Shown: positions 8,201 to 17,387 of the stretch, in pieces
Layout of the letters: each line of letters opens with the position of its first letter
How positions within the stretch are numbered: the stretch's first letter is position 1
From: an uncultured Aquimarina sp.
GTDB lineage: Bacteria > Bacteroidota > Bacteroidia > Flavobacteriales > Flavobacteriaceae
Direction: 5' to 3'
DNA: 64,000 bases
NCBI RefSeq assembly: GCF_947492965.1
Contig: NZ_CANLOZ010000001.1
Location: 310,001-374,000, forward strand
Position numbers and translations under genes: made by a program
Notes under the pieces: model-generated
The model's database searches: none
The model's input: the letters and a program-made list of their open reading frames with translations, nothing else
Told to the model about the DNA's origin: nothing

Positions 8201-10133
8201 TCAACCTAATTTCGTTGCTGCTAGATCAGTAACAGTTGCTCCGCAAACAACTAACGTATTCGAAGAACTTGTATTTGATATGAGTAATCTGAATACATGG
8301 ATGGGAAAAACAATTACCAAAATTCGTTTGGATTTTCCACCAGATGCTTCTGCGCCTAGACATACTTGGATAGATTATATACATGGACCCGATGCCTCCA
8401 ATGCTCCATGTAATAATACTCCAGAGATAACTTTCACGAGTCCATCAAATGACCAGTTTTTAGCAGGAGAAGATATTGGTGTTGTAGTTGGGGTTACCAA
8501 TGGAAATATTGCTAACATCAGACTTTATCTAAATGATGTTTTGGTACGACAAGAAAATGCAGCACCGTACGAATGGGGAAGTGCGAATCCAGGTGCTAAT
8601 GATACCGCCTTATTAAATTTAGCAGCAGGAACCTATGAGTTAAAAGCAGTAGCGATAGCTACAAACGGTACAAGTACTACGGAAATTAAGACGATTACTG
8701 TAATTGATCTAACATGTGATATTATACCATATGTAAATATCAATAATACGGGCTGGGAATCTGTAGATATGGCTAGTGTAAATGTGGGTGATACGGTTTG
8801 GTTTGGTCCGCAATCTGAAGAATTTGGACCTACATCAAATGGTTGGTCTTGGACAGGTCCTAATAATTTTAGTCATAATGATAGAGGATTATTGTTATCT
8901 AATGTCCAATTAAGCCAAGCAGGTACATATATAGTAACAAATACTGATGCTAATGGTTGTACTGCTTCTAAAAGTTTTACTTTAGATATTAATGCAGATC
9001 CAAATCCAAATGCTATCGCTATTCCTGGGAATTTTGAAGCTGAAGATTATACTGATATATCTGGAAGTGTACGAATAGAAAATACACCAGGCGGAGGAGA
9101 GAATCTTGGGTTCATTCTTAATGGGAACTATACTGAATATGAGATTGATGTAGCCGATTCTGGAACGTATGAGATTACCGCTTTTGCTTCTAGTGCTACA
9201 GAAGGAGGTAGTATCCAAATTTATACTAATAATAAATTAAAAGGAACAATTCAAATTCCAAGTAATGCAAATTGGCATTCATATCAAGCCTACACCAGTT
9301 CTATAGCGATATCTAGCGGTATTCAAACATTACGATTATCATATACAGGAGGAGGTAATTATTTATTTAATGTAGATAGAGTAGAAGTTACAAAACCAAT
9401 CCAAATAGAAACGACTACTACATTGTCTGCAATACATGATGCCTATTTGGATAACGGTATCCGTTTTAATAATAACATGGTGAGACTAGAAAATGGAAGA
9501 CGTACCGGATATTTAATGTTTGATACATCTGGAATTAATGGAGAGATAGTAAGTGCCGAATTAGAATTTGAAGTATTTGGAGATGCTGGTAATGGAGGAG
9601 TTATTATTCAGGAAGGTACATATAGTAATTGGACAGAGGCAAATCTTTCCAATCAGAATAAACCAACTAAGAAATCACAGACAATAGGATCGAGAACAGG
9701 TACTTATACCATTGGCTCTACGATCACGGTGCCACTAGAACTTTCTAAGACTAATAGTAATAGAGTAAGTCTAATACTAGAAATGAATGGAGGAAATGAT
9801 TTTGCTTTTGGATCTAAAGAAAATGGAACAACTGGAGCTCCAAAATTGGTAATTACATATTTAGATAATAAAAACCCTGAAGGAACACAAGACACACCTG
9901 TGTTATATCCGAATCCAGTGAGAAACATTCTAAGTATGTCTCAAGCAAATTTTACTAAAACTGTAAAAGTATATGATATGCTTGGAGCAGAAAAAATGAA
10001 TGTTTCTTTGGGGGAAAACGAGAATGAACTTGATTTAGGTCGATTATCCAAAGGAATATATATGGTACGAATTATTGATCTAAATAATCGTAGAGCAGAA
10101 CCAATGTTATATAAAGTTGTAAAATCGGATTAG
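5253..10133 (+). CDS. Giant secreted G8-domain/parallel beta-helix protein, CEMIP/TMEM2-like (T9SS cargo)
   Basis: 1626 residues. Signal peptide (about 1-31), then a G8 domain (about 55-260) and a right-handed beta-helix with PbH1-type repeats (about 280-620). The helix has the hallmarks of the CEMIP/TMEM2/fibrocystin-L family: EVGLLTHYIKIQG, GGHIML, and RYPFHWHL at 340-347. Downstream are a Ca-loop-like DNDGDGRPD (about 887-895), an orphan 135-residue domain (about 909-1044) shared with the next protein, an Ig-like domain, a second Ig/PKD-like domain, a CBM6-like domain (about 1250-1385), a DNRLRE/CBM96-like domain (about 1388-1540) and a T9SS tail with LYPNPV. CEMIP and TMEM2 are implicated in hyaluronan breakdown in animals; hydrolase or lyase activity here is inferred from family and context, not shown. 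Confidence 0.8.
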   Translation: MKNRKRTTRYKHLYTLLIMMLLCMGISNGFANTPTNTKPKKVSSSYECVPPTTSLATISPVQSGFWNQGSTWPNGVAPTSNDDVVVPPGIDLVMVGTCRARNINVQGKLSAVNWQAGGAWIDLEARSIMVANGGYMEVGTEAQPYHASRNANGISCQITLTGTKVVNAAASYKAIMVMGGGRLELHGKKRMSWTNIATTANQGAQQITLKEAVDWEVGDQIALTATGLASSQSKAWNNVDEARITAISGNRRTLTLASPLQFTHIGGSKTYTRARDGKTWNVNIQAEVGLLTHYIKIQGKMDANNEQTGFGGHIMLMKNSIAHAENVELYKMGQKGVLGRYPFHWHLNEDKAQGSYFRNSSVHKSFNRAVTIHGTDYVTVDGIFAYDQIGHGIFLEDGAERFNTIKNNVVFVTRRPKPGEQLTPSDNEANEPQNRTPASYWITNPNNYFENNVAAGTEGTGFWFAFPERPMFDSGNLAYYQGLNPSKEPLGSFDGFVAHTCMTGWDVFDRLNPNHSLKKNFGWDVNTRQLIKDGLMYGNDQALYSGLGVGGTNENTVFYNCAFSDNKTVSMLAGDLTIENSLFNVDTDLGVFNGVREFFRFYDGPGRHIDCHFEGWNRSNAEMIKQITGGGATENFNPTFRGTTKGFSEPFPFRFFPLPNTDNTRARKVGQFFKDYDGGLTGKANTTLIRDIAFLRDGHEYRHPSWRNAARSDYFFAGLWLAGINSSGTRISVVRSKPGTENVCFYESGNASSGTYKFPTIVNEGFRYTYYLDRAPSNKSIHLIWNRGDAGDLGFVVFKGLGKLGNFRARGHNFNLPRLNSIAAVENATDNAYFIAGNGDVYLKLRNLGGDDRSNIFFNWDNNGSFQPAALPCTTNDLDGVTAMDNDGDGRPDIVETDTCGNPNNASDLNFEFSNTDESFQRFNTAAANTSSDQFWLIRADNSNDPYIVRNGLKFSGNQVPQLKIRTKSEAAGTFQLFWATTDQPNFVAARSVTVAPQTTNVFEELVFDMSNLNTWMGKTITKIRLDFPPDASAPRHTWIDYIHGPDASNAPCNNTPEITFTSPSNDQFLAGEDIGVVVGVTNGNIANIRLYLNDVLVRQENAAPYEWGSANPGANDTALLNLAAGTYELKAVAIATNGTSTTEIKTITVIDLTCDIIPYVNINNTGWESVDMASVNVGDTVWFGPQSEEFGPTSNGWSWTGPNNFSHNDRGLLLSNVQLSQAGTYIVTNTDANGCTASKSFTLDINADPNPNAIAIPGNFEAEDYTDISGSVRIENTPGGGENLGFILNGNYTEYEIDVADSGTYEITAFASSATEGGSIQIYTNNKLKGTIQIPSNANWHSYQAYTSSIAISSGIQTLRLSYTGGGNYLFNVDRVEVTKPIQIETTTTLSAIHDAYLDNGIRFNNNMVRLENGRRTGYLMFDTSGINGEIVSAELEFEVFGDAGNGGVIIQEGTYSNWTEANLSNQNKPTKKSQTIGSRTGTYTIGSTITVPLELSKTNSNRVSLILEMNGGNDFAFGSKENGTTGAPKLVITYLDNKNPEGTQDTPVLYPNPVRNILSMSQANFTKTVKVYDMLGAEKMNVSLGENENELDLGRLSKGIYMVRIIDLNNRRAEPMLYKVVKSD

Positions 10134-10793
10134 TAAAAGTGAATGTAGCCTTTAGATTATAATTCTATTAAAAAACCAAATCGCATATAAAGCGGTTTGG
10201 TTTTCTATACAAGGAATGTTATATCACTACGTTTATATAGACCAATAAAATGTGAAAGTTTATAATGTAAGATCCATTGAATATCTCTTGGACTTAAACC
10301 AACCAATTATTTACTAATTTATTAGAGGTAATATTATATGATAATTGTATCTCTATTATCTTTTGTCGAATAATACCTACTAAAACAAGAAAAAATAGTT
10401 TCAAGCATAGAAGAAATTCCAGACGTTTCTTCTTTAAACATGAATTTACATTGTATCACTTTATAGAATTTATTTAATACAGATCTTATTTGCAAGTCTT
10501 TCCATTTTATTAAGATCCTGATTAATTTTCTTTATCGTGAAGAAAACAGTTCAATTGTATTTGTTTTAATGTTCCTTCTCCTCTAGGATCTTTAACACTT
10601 TATTTTAAACATTAGATGTTTTCATTTTTTCAGGCTTCAATTAGTTGTCTGCAATATGATTGCATAGGATTTAATTGTCTATGACTTATTAATGTAAACA
10701 AAATATAAAATGCAAATATGGTCTCATATACATATATGAAGATTATCAAATAAAACAATATAATTCTTTTAACCATTAAAATTAAACTAACTA
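10134..10793. other. 660-base intergenic region between the two G8 genes
   Basis: It starts with a strong terminator (10172-10204). The remainder is AT-rich with no supported gene. The final bases, 10776-10791, carry the 16-mer TTAAAATTAAACTAAC, 15 of 16 identical to the leader of the first G8 gene. It presumably holds a separate promoter for the second G8 gene; no clear TAnnTTTG element was found. Confidence 0.5.
10172..10207 (+). terminator. Rho-independent terminator of first G8 gene
   Basis: Bases 10172-10184 pair with 10192-10204 (13 pairs including one G-T) around a seven-base loop. The 3' arm ends in a short T-run. It is 38 bases after the stop codon and ends the transcript before the second G8 gene. 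Confidence 0.8.
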
Positions 10794-13700
10794 ATGAAAA
10801 AGCTTAAATACATACCAAAAAAACAACGTTTTTGTACGTTTGTTATAATGATGTTTTTGTTCGTGGGAATTGGCAATCTTTTTGCTCATACTCCTAGAAA
10901 GAATACCATCAAAAAGGTGACATCTTCTTATGGTTGTCTACCTCCTTTAAATTTAGCCACGATACAACCAATACAATCTGGAGCATGGAATCAAGATAGT
11001 ACCTGGCAAAATGGTATACGACCAACTTCAGGTGATGATGTGGTAGTACCTGAAGGAATGACACTAACATTAATTGGAAATTGTAATGCCAGAAGTATTA
11101 GAGTAAACGGAACTTTAAGAGCTTATAACCATCAAACTCAGGGAACCTGGTTTAACTTAACGACTAAGTATATCATGGTAATGGGGCAAAATGCATTAAT
11201 GGAAATTGGCACAAAGGATCAACCCTATATCAGTACAGAAGGTGGTGTTATTACCTTAACTGGAACCAATAGAAATGAATTAATTCCAGGAACCTCTGTG
11301 AATTCTAAGGCTATTATGGTAATGGGTGGTGCTACTATGAATTTACATGGTAATCCAAAAAAGTCTTGGGTAAAAATAGGTACCCAAACACCTGTTGGTT
11401 CTACGTCAATTACGCTGGCAGAAGTGGTTGATTGGGAAGTAGGTGATACAGTAGTTATCACGTCTAACAGATTAAATCCTGAGGAAGCAGAAGAAAGAAC
11501 TATAACTGGGGTCTCTGCTAATGGAAGAACAATTTCATTTGCACAAGGGTTACAATACCCTAGAATGGGAGAGTTACAAATGTATTCTAATGGATCCAGA
11601 AGTTGGACAATGGATACAAGAGTTGAAGTAGGATTGTTAAGTAGAAATATTACCATACAAGGTGGTAATGATACTACAGACGCCAATCGATATGGTGCGC
11701 ATGTGATGATTATGAATGGATCTGTTGGAAACGCTGATAATGTTGAATTCTTCAGAATGGGACAAGGAGGAACTTTAGCTAGATATCCTTGGCACTGGCA
11801 CTTATTAGGGGAGTCTGGTACAGGACAGTATATCAGCAACTGTAGTATTCGAAAAAGTTACAACAGAGCAATTACAGTTCATGGTACTTGGGGTACTTTA
11901 GTGGATAATAATGTTGCGTATGACCATAGAGGTCATGGAATCTTTTTGGAAGATGGTTCAGAGATTAACAATGTTTTTTCAAATAATTTGGTGTTGTTAT
12001 CTAGAAAACCTTTGTCGCAAGATGCTTTATTAGATTCTGATTTTGATTTTTCTCAGAACCAAAATGCTTCTCCTTCTGCTTTTTGGATTACCAATCCCGA
12101 CAACACCTTTCTTAATAATATCGTTGCAGGTACTGAGGGTACGGCCTATTGGTTCGCTTTTCCTGATAAACCCACAGGCTTATCTGAAAGTTTACCTTCT
12201 CTTGCAAATCTAAGACCACGTCAAACCGAATTTGGTGAATTTTCTGGAAATACTGTCCATAGTACGTTTTCAGGATTTGATATTAATGATGCACTTACAA
12301 ATAATCATAGCCTAAGAACTAATGTTGGGTTCAGCATCAATAATCCATTTATTGTAAGAGATTTTACGGCCTTTAGTAATAACTTAAATATATATGCTGG
12401 TATTGGTAGTGTTTTAGAAGATATCATTTTTGAAAATGCGACCTTATCTGATGCACGATTTCATACGATGGTAGCTACCAGATTAACGGTTCAAAATTCA
12501 TTACTTATATCTGATACAGGTAATGGCATCTTCTCCTCAAACCAGCAAAAATCCCTAAACCTTTTGTATGATGGTGCGATCAGAATGTATGATTCCCATT
12601 TGGTAAATTGGAATAGATCTGACAGCTCTATATTTGATAATAACGGAGCAGGATCTAAATTCTCTAATCACTTATTGCGCGGTATCACCTATAATCACCA
12701 AGGAACTGCAAACGTGAACATTGCTCATCAACATAGGCCTCCTACAACAAATTCTGCTAATTGTATGCAAACTTGGAGTAATGTTATTAGAGATTTGGAC
12801 GGCTCTGTAACACGTACAGGTGTACCAAGTACATTACTTAGTCAAAACGGTTTTATGTTACTTGATGGTTCCTACCAGCCTTATAACTGGAATGGACTTC
12901 ATAGTACTCCAGAATCTTTTGTGACGATGAGGGTAGGTAACGATGTAAACAGCACCATTACTAGAAAGAAGGAGGGATGTGGTATCTCTAAATCTATTCA
13001 AATGAACCCTTGTGCAGTAGGTCCTAATTCGAATTTTCACTTGACAGTTGATGATGCTCAAAACAAATACGAGCAATCTATATACTACAATAGTCTTGTT
13101 GGCAATAATATGGAAATAAAAATGTATAATGATCAGTTAGCCGGTAGAGAAGTAACCGTTCGTTTTAAAGGTTTTGGAAACCTGAATGGAATAAGAATGG
13201 ATGGAATAACTCAGAGTGGTAACCTTGCTGCTGTGAGAAATTCTAACACTACAGCTTATACAAGAAATAACGGTGATTTATATATAAAGTTTGTACTAAG
13301 TAACGAACTGAGATATACTCAGTACATGGTTAGATGGAATTCAGGTAATTTACCTAATTTTAATATCTATAATTCGGAACCTGATTTGATGAATGCCTAC
13401 GTTACCACATCTAATCAATCAGGTTGTAATGCAAGAGCTACTTTTCATATTGCTAACAATCCAAATCGTACGAACCTAGAAATAAGTTTAGACGGAGGAA
13501 AAACTTATTCCCAAACGATTAATGATAATGTAGGTAATAGAAGTTTTAATAACGTTCCAGTCGGTACTTTGATTTATGCAAGATGGGCTGGACAATCCTG
13601 TGGTATACCTGTTGGTATGGTAAGGAATAATAATAAAAATGCTGATTGTGACAGCAATATTCCGGTAGAAAACAATCCACCATCTGTTAGTTTTCAAAGT

Positions 13701-15464
13701 CCAAGTAGTGATCAGTTTGATGAAGGAGCGGATTTAGGTGTGGTTGTAAATGCTTCAGATAGTGATGGTACAATCGCTAATGTCAGATTATATATCAATG
13801 ACGTTTTGGTACGACAAGAAAATGCAACTCCTTATGAGTGGGGAACTGCAAATGCAGGTAACGAAGATCCTTTATTACTGAACTTGTCTACTGGTGATTA
13901 TACCTTAAGAGCAGTAGCAACTGATAATAGTGGTGCAAGCACTACCATTACGAAAACTATTTACGTTTCAGGAGAAAATCAATCCCCAATAGTAACTTTT
14001 ACAAGTCCTGTGAATACATCATTTGACGTGGGAGAAAATCTTGGTGTAGTGATTGATGCATCTGATAGTGATGGTTCTATTGCTAATGTTAGATTATATA
14101 TCAATGATGAATTTGTGCGTCAGGAAAATGTAGTTCCTTACGAATGGGGTATAGCAAATGCAGGTATTGAAGATCCCTTATTACTCAACTTGTCGGTTGG
14201 TAGCTATACTTTAAGAGCGGTAGCTACTGATAACAGTGGAACTACAGCAACTGCTATAAAGAGCATTACTGTCGTGGATTCAAATCCCGATCCTGATACA
14301 GGTTGTGTGGTATCAAATCTTAAATTCGATTTTAACGGAACCGACGAAGGTTTTACAAGACAAAATATTGCCGCGCACAATACCTCAAATGATACGTATT
14401 GGTTATTACGAGCGGATTATTCTAACGATCCATACATTATTAAAAATGGGTTAAGTTTTCAAGGAAATCAAGCACCTAAATTCCGTGTTAGAGCTAAATC
14501 AGAAGCAAGTGGTATGTTTCAATTATTTTGGACTACAACAGATCAACCTAATTTTGCACAAGCACGTTCAGTGATAGTAACTCCAAAAGACACCAATGTG
14601 TATGAGGATCTGGTTTTTGACATGAGTGGTTTCAACACATGGATGGGAAAAACAATTACAGCGATACGTTTGGATTTCCCGACTGATGTAACTGCTCCTA
14701 GACATACGTTTATTGATTATATCCATGGAACATCAAATGAACCATGTGATGACGGTGGCAACCCTATTGAAGGAAATACTATCGTTCACATACGTAAGCG
14801 TAATGCTATCAATTTCGCCCTGGATGGTGGTAATAGTGGAGCTCCTAATAATAATGTGATTTTATATGCTGCCAATCCAAATAATGTAAACCAGCAATGG
14901 ATAGAAATTGATCGTGGGAATGGCTATTATTCATACCAAAAAGTAAATACTGATCTATGTATGGATGGAGGAAATAACGGAGCATTACGTCAAAACATAA
15001 TCCTATGGAATTGCGAAAATAATAATCAGAATCAGCACTGGAGAAAGGTTAAAATCTCTGGGAATATGTATCGTTTGGAAAAACGAAACTCTAGTGGATT
15101 CTCAATAGATGGAGATTTTGGAGGAGCTAATGGAAGGGCTACTTATCTATGGACTAACGGTAATAGTAATCAAAATCAACATTGGATTTTTGAGGTGTTA
15201 GAAGAAGATAAAACTCCAATAGAAGATGAGGAGTTGAGACTTTACCCTAATCCAGTTCAGAACACCTTATTTATCTCTGGAAATACAGCTGGGAAAGTAG
15301 TTACAGTATATGACGTATTAGGAGGTGTTAAAATTAAAAAGGAGTTAACAGAAGGAGAAAATATTATTTCTATGGAACCTTTTTCTGCTGGGCTATATTT
15401 AGTTAAAATAATAGATTTTGATAATAGTTCAAATACTAAAACTTTTAAAGTTGCTAAAAAATAG
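10794..15464 (+). CDS. Giant secreted G8-domain/parallel beta-helix protein with ricin-type lectin domain (T9SS cargo)
   Basis: 1556 residues, paralogous to the preceding gene over the signal peptide, G8 domain and beta-helix (about 1-620) but with a different tail. It keeps EVGLLSRNITIQG and RYPWHWHL (330-337). Two Ig-like domains (about 960-1160) precede the orphan domain (about 1176-1312), the reverse of the order in the first protein. A ricin/CBM13-type beta-trefoil (about 1320-1470, repeated QxW-like NQQW, NQHW, NQHW) and a T9SS tail (LYPNPVQN) follow. The lectin and Ig modules suggest binding to a glycan surface. Catalysis on a uronic-acid polymer is inferred from the CEMIP/TMEM2-like core and the surrounding locus. 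Confidence 0.8.
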   Translation: MKKLKYIPKKQRFCTFVIMMFLFVGIGNLFAHTPRKNTIKKVTSSYGCLPPLNLATIQPIQSGAWNQDSTWQNGIRPTSGDDVVVPEGMTLTLIGNCNARSIRVNGTLRAYNHQTQGTWFNLTTKYIMVMGQNALMEIGTKDQPYISTEGGVITLTGTNRNELIPGTSVNSKAIMVMGGATMNLHGNPKKSWVKIGTQTPVGSTSITLAEVVDWEVGDTVVITSNRLNPEEAEERTITGVSANGRTISFAQGLQYPRMGELQMYSNGSRSWTMDTRVEVGLLSRNITIQGGNDTTDANRYGAHVMIMNGSVGNADNVEFFRMGQGGTLARYPWHWHLLGESGTGQYISNCSIRKSYNRAITVHGTWGTLVDNNVAYDHRGHGIFLEDGSEINNVFSNNLVLLSRKPLSQDALLDSDFDFSQNQNASPSAFWITNPDNTFLNNIVAGTEGTAYWFAFPDKPTGLSESLPSLANLRPRQTEFGEFSGNTVHSTFSGFDINDALTNNHSLRTNVGFSINNPFIVRDFTAFSNNLNIYAGIGSVLEDIIFENATLSDARFHTMVATRLTVQNSLLISDTGNGIFSSNQQKSLNLLYDGAIRMYDSHLVNWNRSDSSIFDNNGAGSKFSNHLLRGITYNHQGTANVNIAHQHRPPTTNSANCMQTWSNVIRDLDGSVTRTGVPSTLLSQNGFMLLDGSYQPYNWNGLHSTPESFVTMRVGNDVNSTITRKKEGCGISKSIQMNPCAVGPNSNFHLTVDDAQNKYEQSIYYNSLVGNNMEIKMYNDQLAGREVTVRFKGFGNLNGIRMDGITQSGNLAAVRNSNTTAYTRNNGDLYIKFVLSNELRYTQYMVRWNSGNLPNFNIYNSEPDLMNAYVTTSNQSGCNARATFHIANNPNRTNLEISLDGGKTYSQTINDNVGNRSFNNVPVGTLIYARWAGQSCGIPVGMVRNNNKNADCDSNIPVENNPPSVSFQSPSSDQFDEGADLGVVVNASDSDGTIANVRLYINDVLVRQENATPYEWGTANAGNEDPLLLNLSTGDYTLRAVATDNSGASTTITKTIYVSGENQSPIVTFTSPVNTSFDVGENLGVVIDASDSDGSIANVRLYINDEFVRQENVVPYEWGIANAGIEDPLLLNLSVGSYTLRAVATDNSGTTATAIKSITVVDSNPDPDTGCVVSNLKFDFNGTDEGFTRQNIAAHNTSNDTYWLLRADYSNDPYIIKNGLSFQGNQAPKFRVRAKSEASGMFQLFWTTTDQPNFAQARSVIVTPKDTNVYEDLVFDMSGFNTWMGKTITAIRLDFPTDVTAPRHTFIDYIHGTSNEPCDDGGNPIEGNTIVHIRKRNAINFALDGGNSGAPNNNVILYAANPNNVNQQWIEIDRGNGYYSYQKVNTDLCMDGGNNGALRQNIILWNCENNNQNQHWRKVKISGNMYRLEKRNSSGFSIDGDFGGANGRATYLWTNGNSNQNQHWIFEVLEEDKTPIEDEELRLYPNPVQNTLFISGNTAGKVVTVYDVLGGVKIKKELTEGENIISMEPFSAGLYLVKIIDFDNSSNTKTFKVAKK

Positions 15465-15558
15465 GTTGTTTTTCTTAGATAAATAATGGATGATTAGAAT
15501 TATTGATCTAAAAAACTCAAATGCTACAATAAAGTGGTAAAACAGATGAATAGAACGA

Positions 15559-15600
15559 TAACGGACCTTTTAGTAATTCTCTAAGAGGTCCGTTACTTTA
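15559..15600. terminator. Bidirectional terminator between G8 gene and TRAP operon
   Basis: Bases 15559-15568 (TAACGGACCT) pair perfectly with 15586-15595. It lies between two converging genes and can serve both. T-rich bases follow on the plus side and A-rich/T-mixed bases on the other. Confidence 0.65.
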
Positions 15601-15620
15601 TAAAAAGTGTACAATTAGGT

Positions 15621-16916
15621 TTAAAGATCAAATGCTTGTGGGAACCATAGACTTAATTCTGGTATATAGGTGATCATTACCAGAACAAGTATCATAATCA
15701 AAAATAAGGGCATTAAAGGCCTAATTACTTTCTGAATACTTAATTCTGCAACACTACATCCTACAAAAAGAACAGAGCCAACGGGAGGCGTACATAGCCC
15801 AATACATAGATTTAGTATCATGACAATGCCAAAATGAATAGGATTCATTCCTAAATCGGTTACAATAGGTAAAAATATTGGTGTAAAAATTAGTACTGCT
15901 GGAGTCATATCCATAAATACTCCCACAAACAATAAAATAAGATTGATAAGGATTAATATAACAATCGGATTATCACTAACAGAAAGTAATGCATTACTAA
16001 TTTCCTGTGGAATATTTTCATAAGACATTACCCAAGACATAGCAATGGAAGTAGCAATTAATAATAATACAATTGATGAGGTTTTAATCGTTTCTAGTAA
16101 TATCAAAGGAATACTTTTAAATGTAATTTCCTTGTAAACCAATGCTAAAATAAACGTATAGATCACTGCAATTGCAGATGCTTCGGTAGCTGTAAAAATA
16201 CCAGCTACGATACCTCCAATAACTACTACCAATAATAAAAGGCTAGGTAAAGCATCTAAAAATCTCTTGAAAAAAGTAGAAATACTGACTAATTTTTCGG
16301 TAGGATATTTTTTGATTGCCGAATAAATTCCTGCGACTAACATTAGGGAAAAACCAATGAGTAATCCAGGGACATATCCAGCTACAAATAAAGCTGCTAT
16401 AGAAACTCCACCACTGGCAAGTGAATATATGATTAATACATTACTTGGTGGAATTAATAAACCTGTAGTAGAACTTGTAATGTTCACCGCAGCACTAAAA
16501 GATTTGTCATATCCTTCTTTTTCCATCATTGGATTCATAAACCCTCCAATAGCAGAAGCTGCTGCTACCGCAGAACCAGAAATGGCACCAAAAAGCATAC
16601 ATGCAAATATATTTACAAAGGCTAATCCACCAGGTAAAGGTCCTACAATCGCTTTTGCAAAATTAATAAGCCTTACCGCAATACCTCCTCTGTTCATAAT
16701 TTGTCCAGCTAATATAAAGAACGGAATGGCAGAGAGTGTAAAACTATCTAGCGATGTCGCCATGCGCTGTGCTAATGTAGTAACCGATGGCATAAAGGGC
16801 ATTGCCACTATTAACGTAAATAATCCTGAAAGCCCAATGGCGTAGGCTACAGGAACTCGAATCGATAGTAGTACCAGAAAACTTAGTGTTAAGATTAAAA
16901 CTTCAGTATAATTCAT
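15621..16916 (-). CDS. dctM: TRAP transporter large permease (DctM family)
   Basis: 431 residues, almost entirely hydrophobic, with about twelve predicted membrane segments and DctM hallmarks such as GLLIPPSN, TATEASAIAV and GLCTPPVGSVLF. It forms the ion-coupled translocation channel of a TRAP transporter with the DctQ and DctP products encoded just upstream. It is the last gene of the ten-gene minus-strand catabolic operon. The likely substrate is a uronate or deoxy-keto-uronate monomer released in the periplasm; this is inferred from the neighbouring KduI/KduD/KdgK genes. Confidence 0.92.
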   Translation of the reverse strand: MNYTEVLILTLSFLVLLSIRVPVAYAIGLSGLFTLIVAMPFMPSVTTLAQRMATSLDSFTLSAIPFFILAGQIMNRGGIAVRLINFAKAIVGPLPGGLAFVNIFACMLFGAISGSAVAAASAIGGFMNPMMEKEGYDKSFSAAVNITSSTTGLLIPPSNVLIIYSLASGGVSIAALFVAGYVPGLLIGFSLMLVAGIYSAIKKYPTEKLVSISTFFKRFLDALPSLLLLVVVIGGIVAGIFTATEASAIAVIYTFILALVYKEITFKSIPLILLETIKTSSIVLLLIATSIAMSWVMSYENIPQEISNALLSVSDNPIVILILINLILLFVGVFMDMTPAVLIFTPIFLPIVTDLGMNPIHFGIVMILNLCIGLCTPPVGSVLFVGCSVAELSIQKVIRPLMPLFLIMILVLVMITYIPELSLWFPQAFDL

Positions 16917-16919
16917 AAA

Positions 16920-17387
16920 CTATTTTTTAAGAGCTCTTTTTTGTAGCAAAATTTCCAAAGAATAATAACAAACCAATAAACCACTAAGTGGAATAACCAG
17001 ATATATAATCCCTAAAGGAATCTCTAGGGTAGCTGATTTTTGCTCAAATACAAAAGTTAACCAACACAGTCTTGCACCACCAATTACCATTACCAGAAAA
17101 CCGAAGACAAATACTGCTATTTGTATAATCCCGTCGTAGAATAGTTGCTTTTTAGCAATGATGCGAGATGGAATTAAATCTATAGCTAAGTGCAGCCGTT
17201 TCCCTGTTGCATATGCAGCTCCTAACAATCCTAACCAGATCAGTGAAAAACTAGAAATTTCATCAGTGATCGTACTTGGTGATTGTAATAAAAACCGTGA
17301 AAAAACCTGCCAGATGACACTAAATAGCATTATTAAGAATAATAAAACCAATGCTTTTTCTAAAAGAGTATCTATTATCTTTTTCAT
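16920..17387 (-). CDS. dctQ: TRAP transporter small permease (DctQ family)
   Basis: 155 residues with four membrane segments. It contains the family pattern WQVFSRFLLQSPSTITDE and SLIWLGLLGAAYATGKRLHLAIDL. It overlaps the 3' end of dctP by four bases and is followed three bases later by dctM, so the three are translationally coupled. It scaffolds the large permease in the inner membrane. Confidence 0.9.
   Translation of the reverse strand: MKKIIDTLLEKALVLLFLIMLFSVIWQVFSRFLLQSPSTITDEISSFSLIWLGLLGAAYATGKRLHLAIDLIPSRIIAKKQLFYDGIIQIAVFVFGFLVMVIGGARLCWLTFVFEQKSATLEIPLGIIYLVIPLSGLLVCYYSLEILLQKRALKK

Noticed and set aside
11225-11839. 204-codon minus-strand open frame inside the second G8 gene
   Set aside because: It lies opposite a well-supported coding region; composition looks like a shadow of the plus-strand codons and no family motif is visible.
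16357-16845. 162-codon plus-strand open frame across dctM
   Set aside because: Antisense shadow of a conserved membrane protein gene; no motif of its own.
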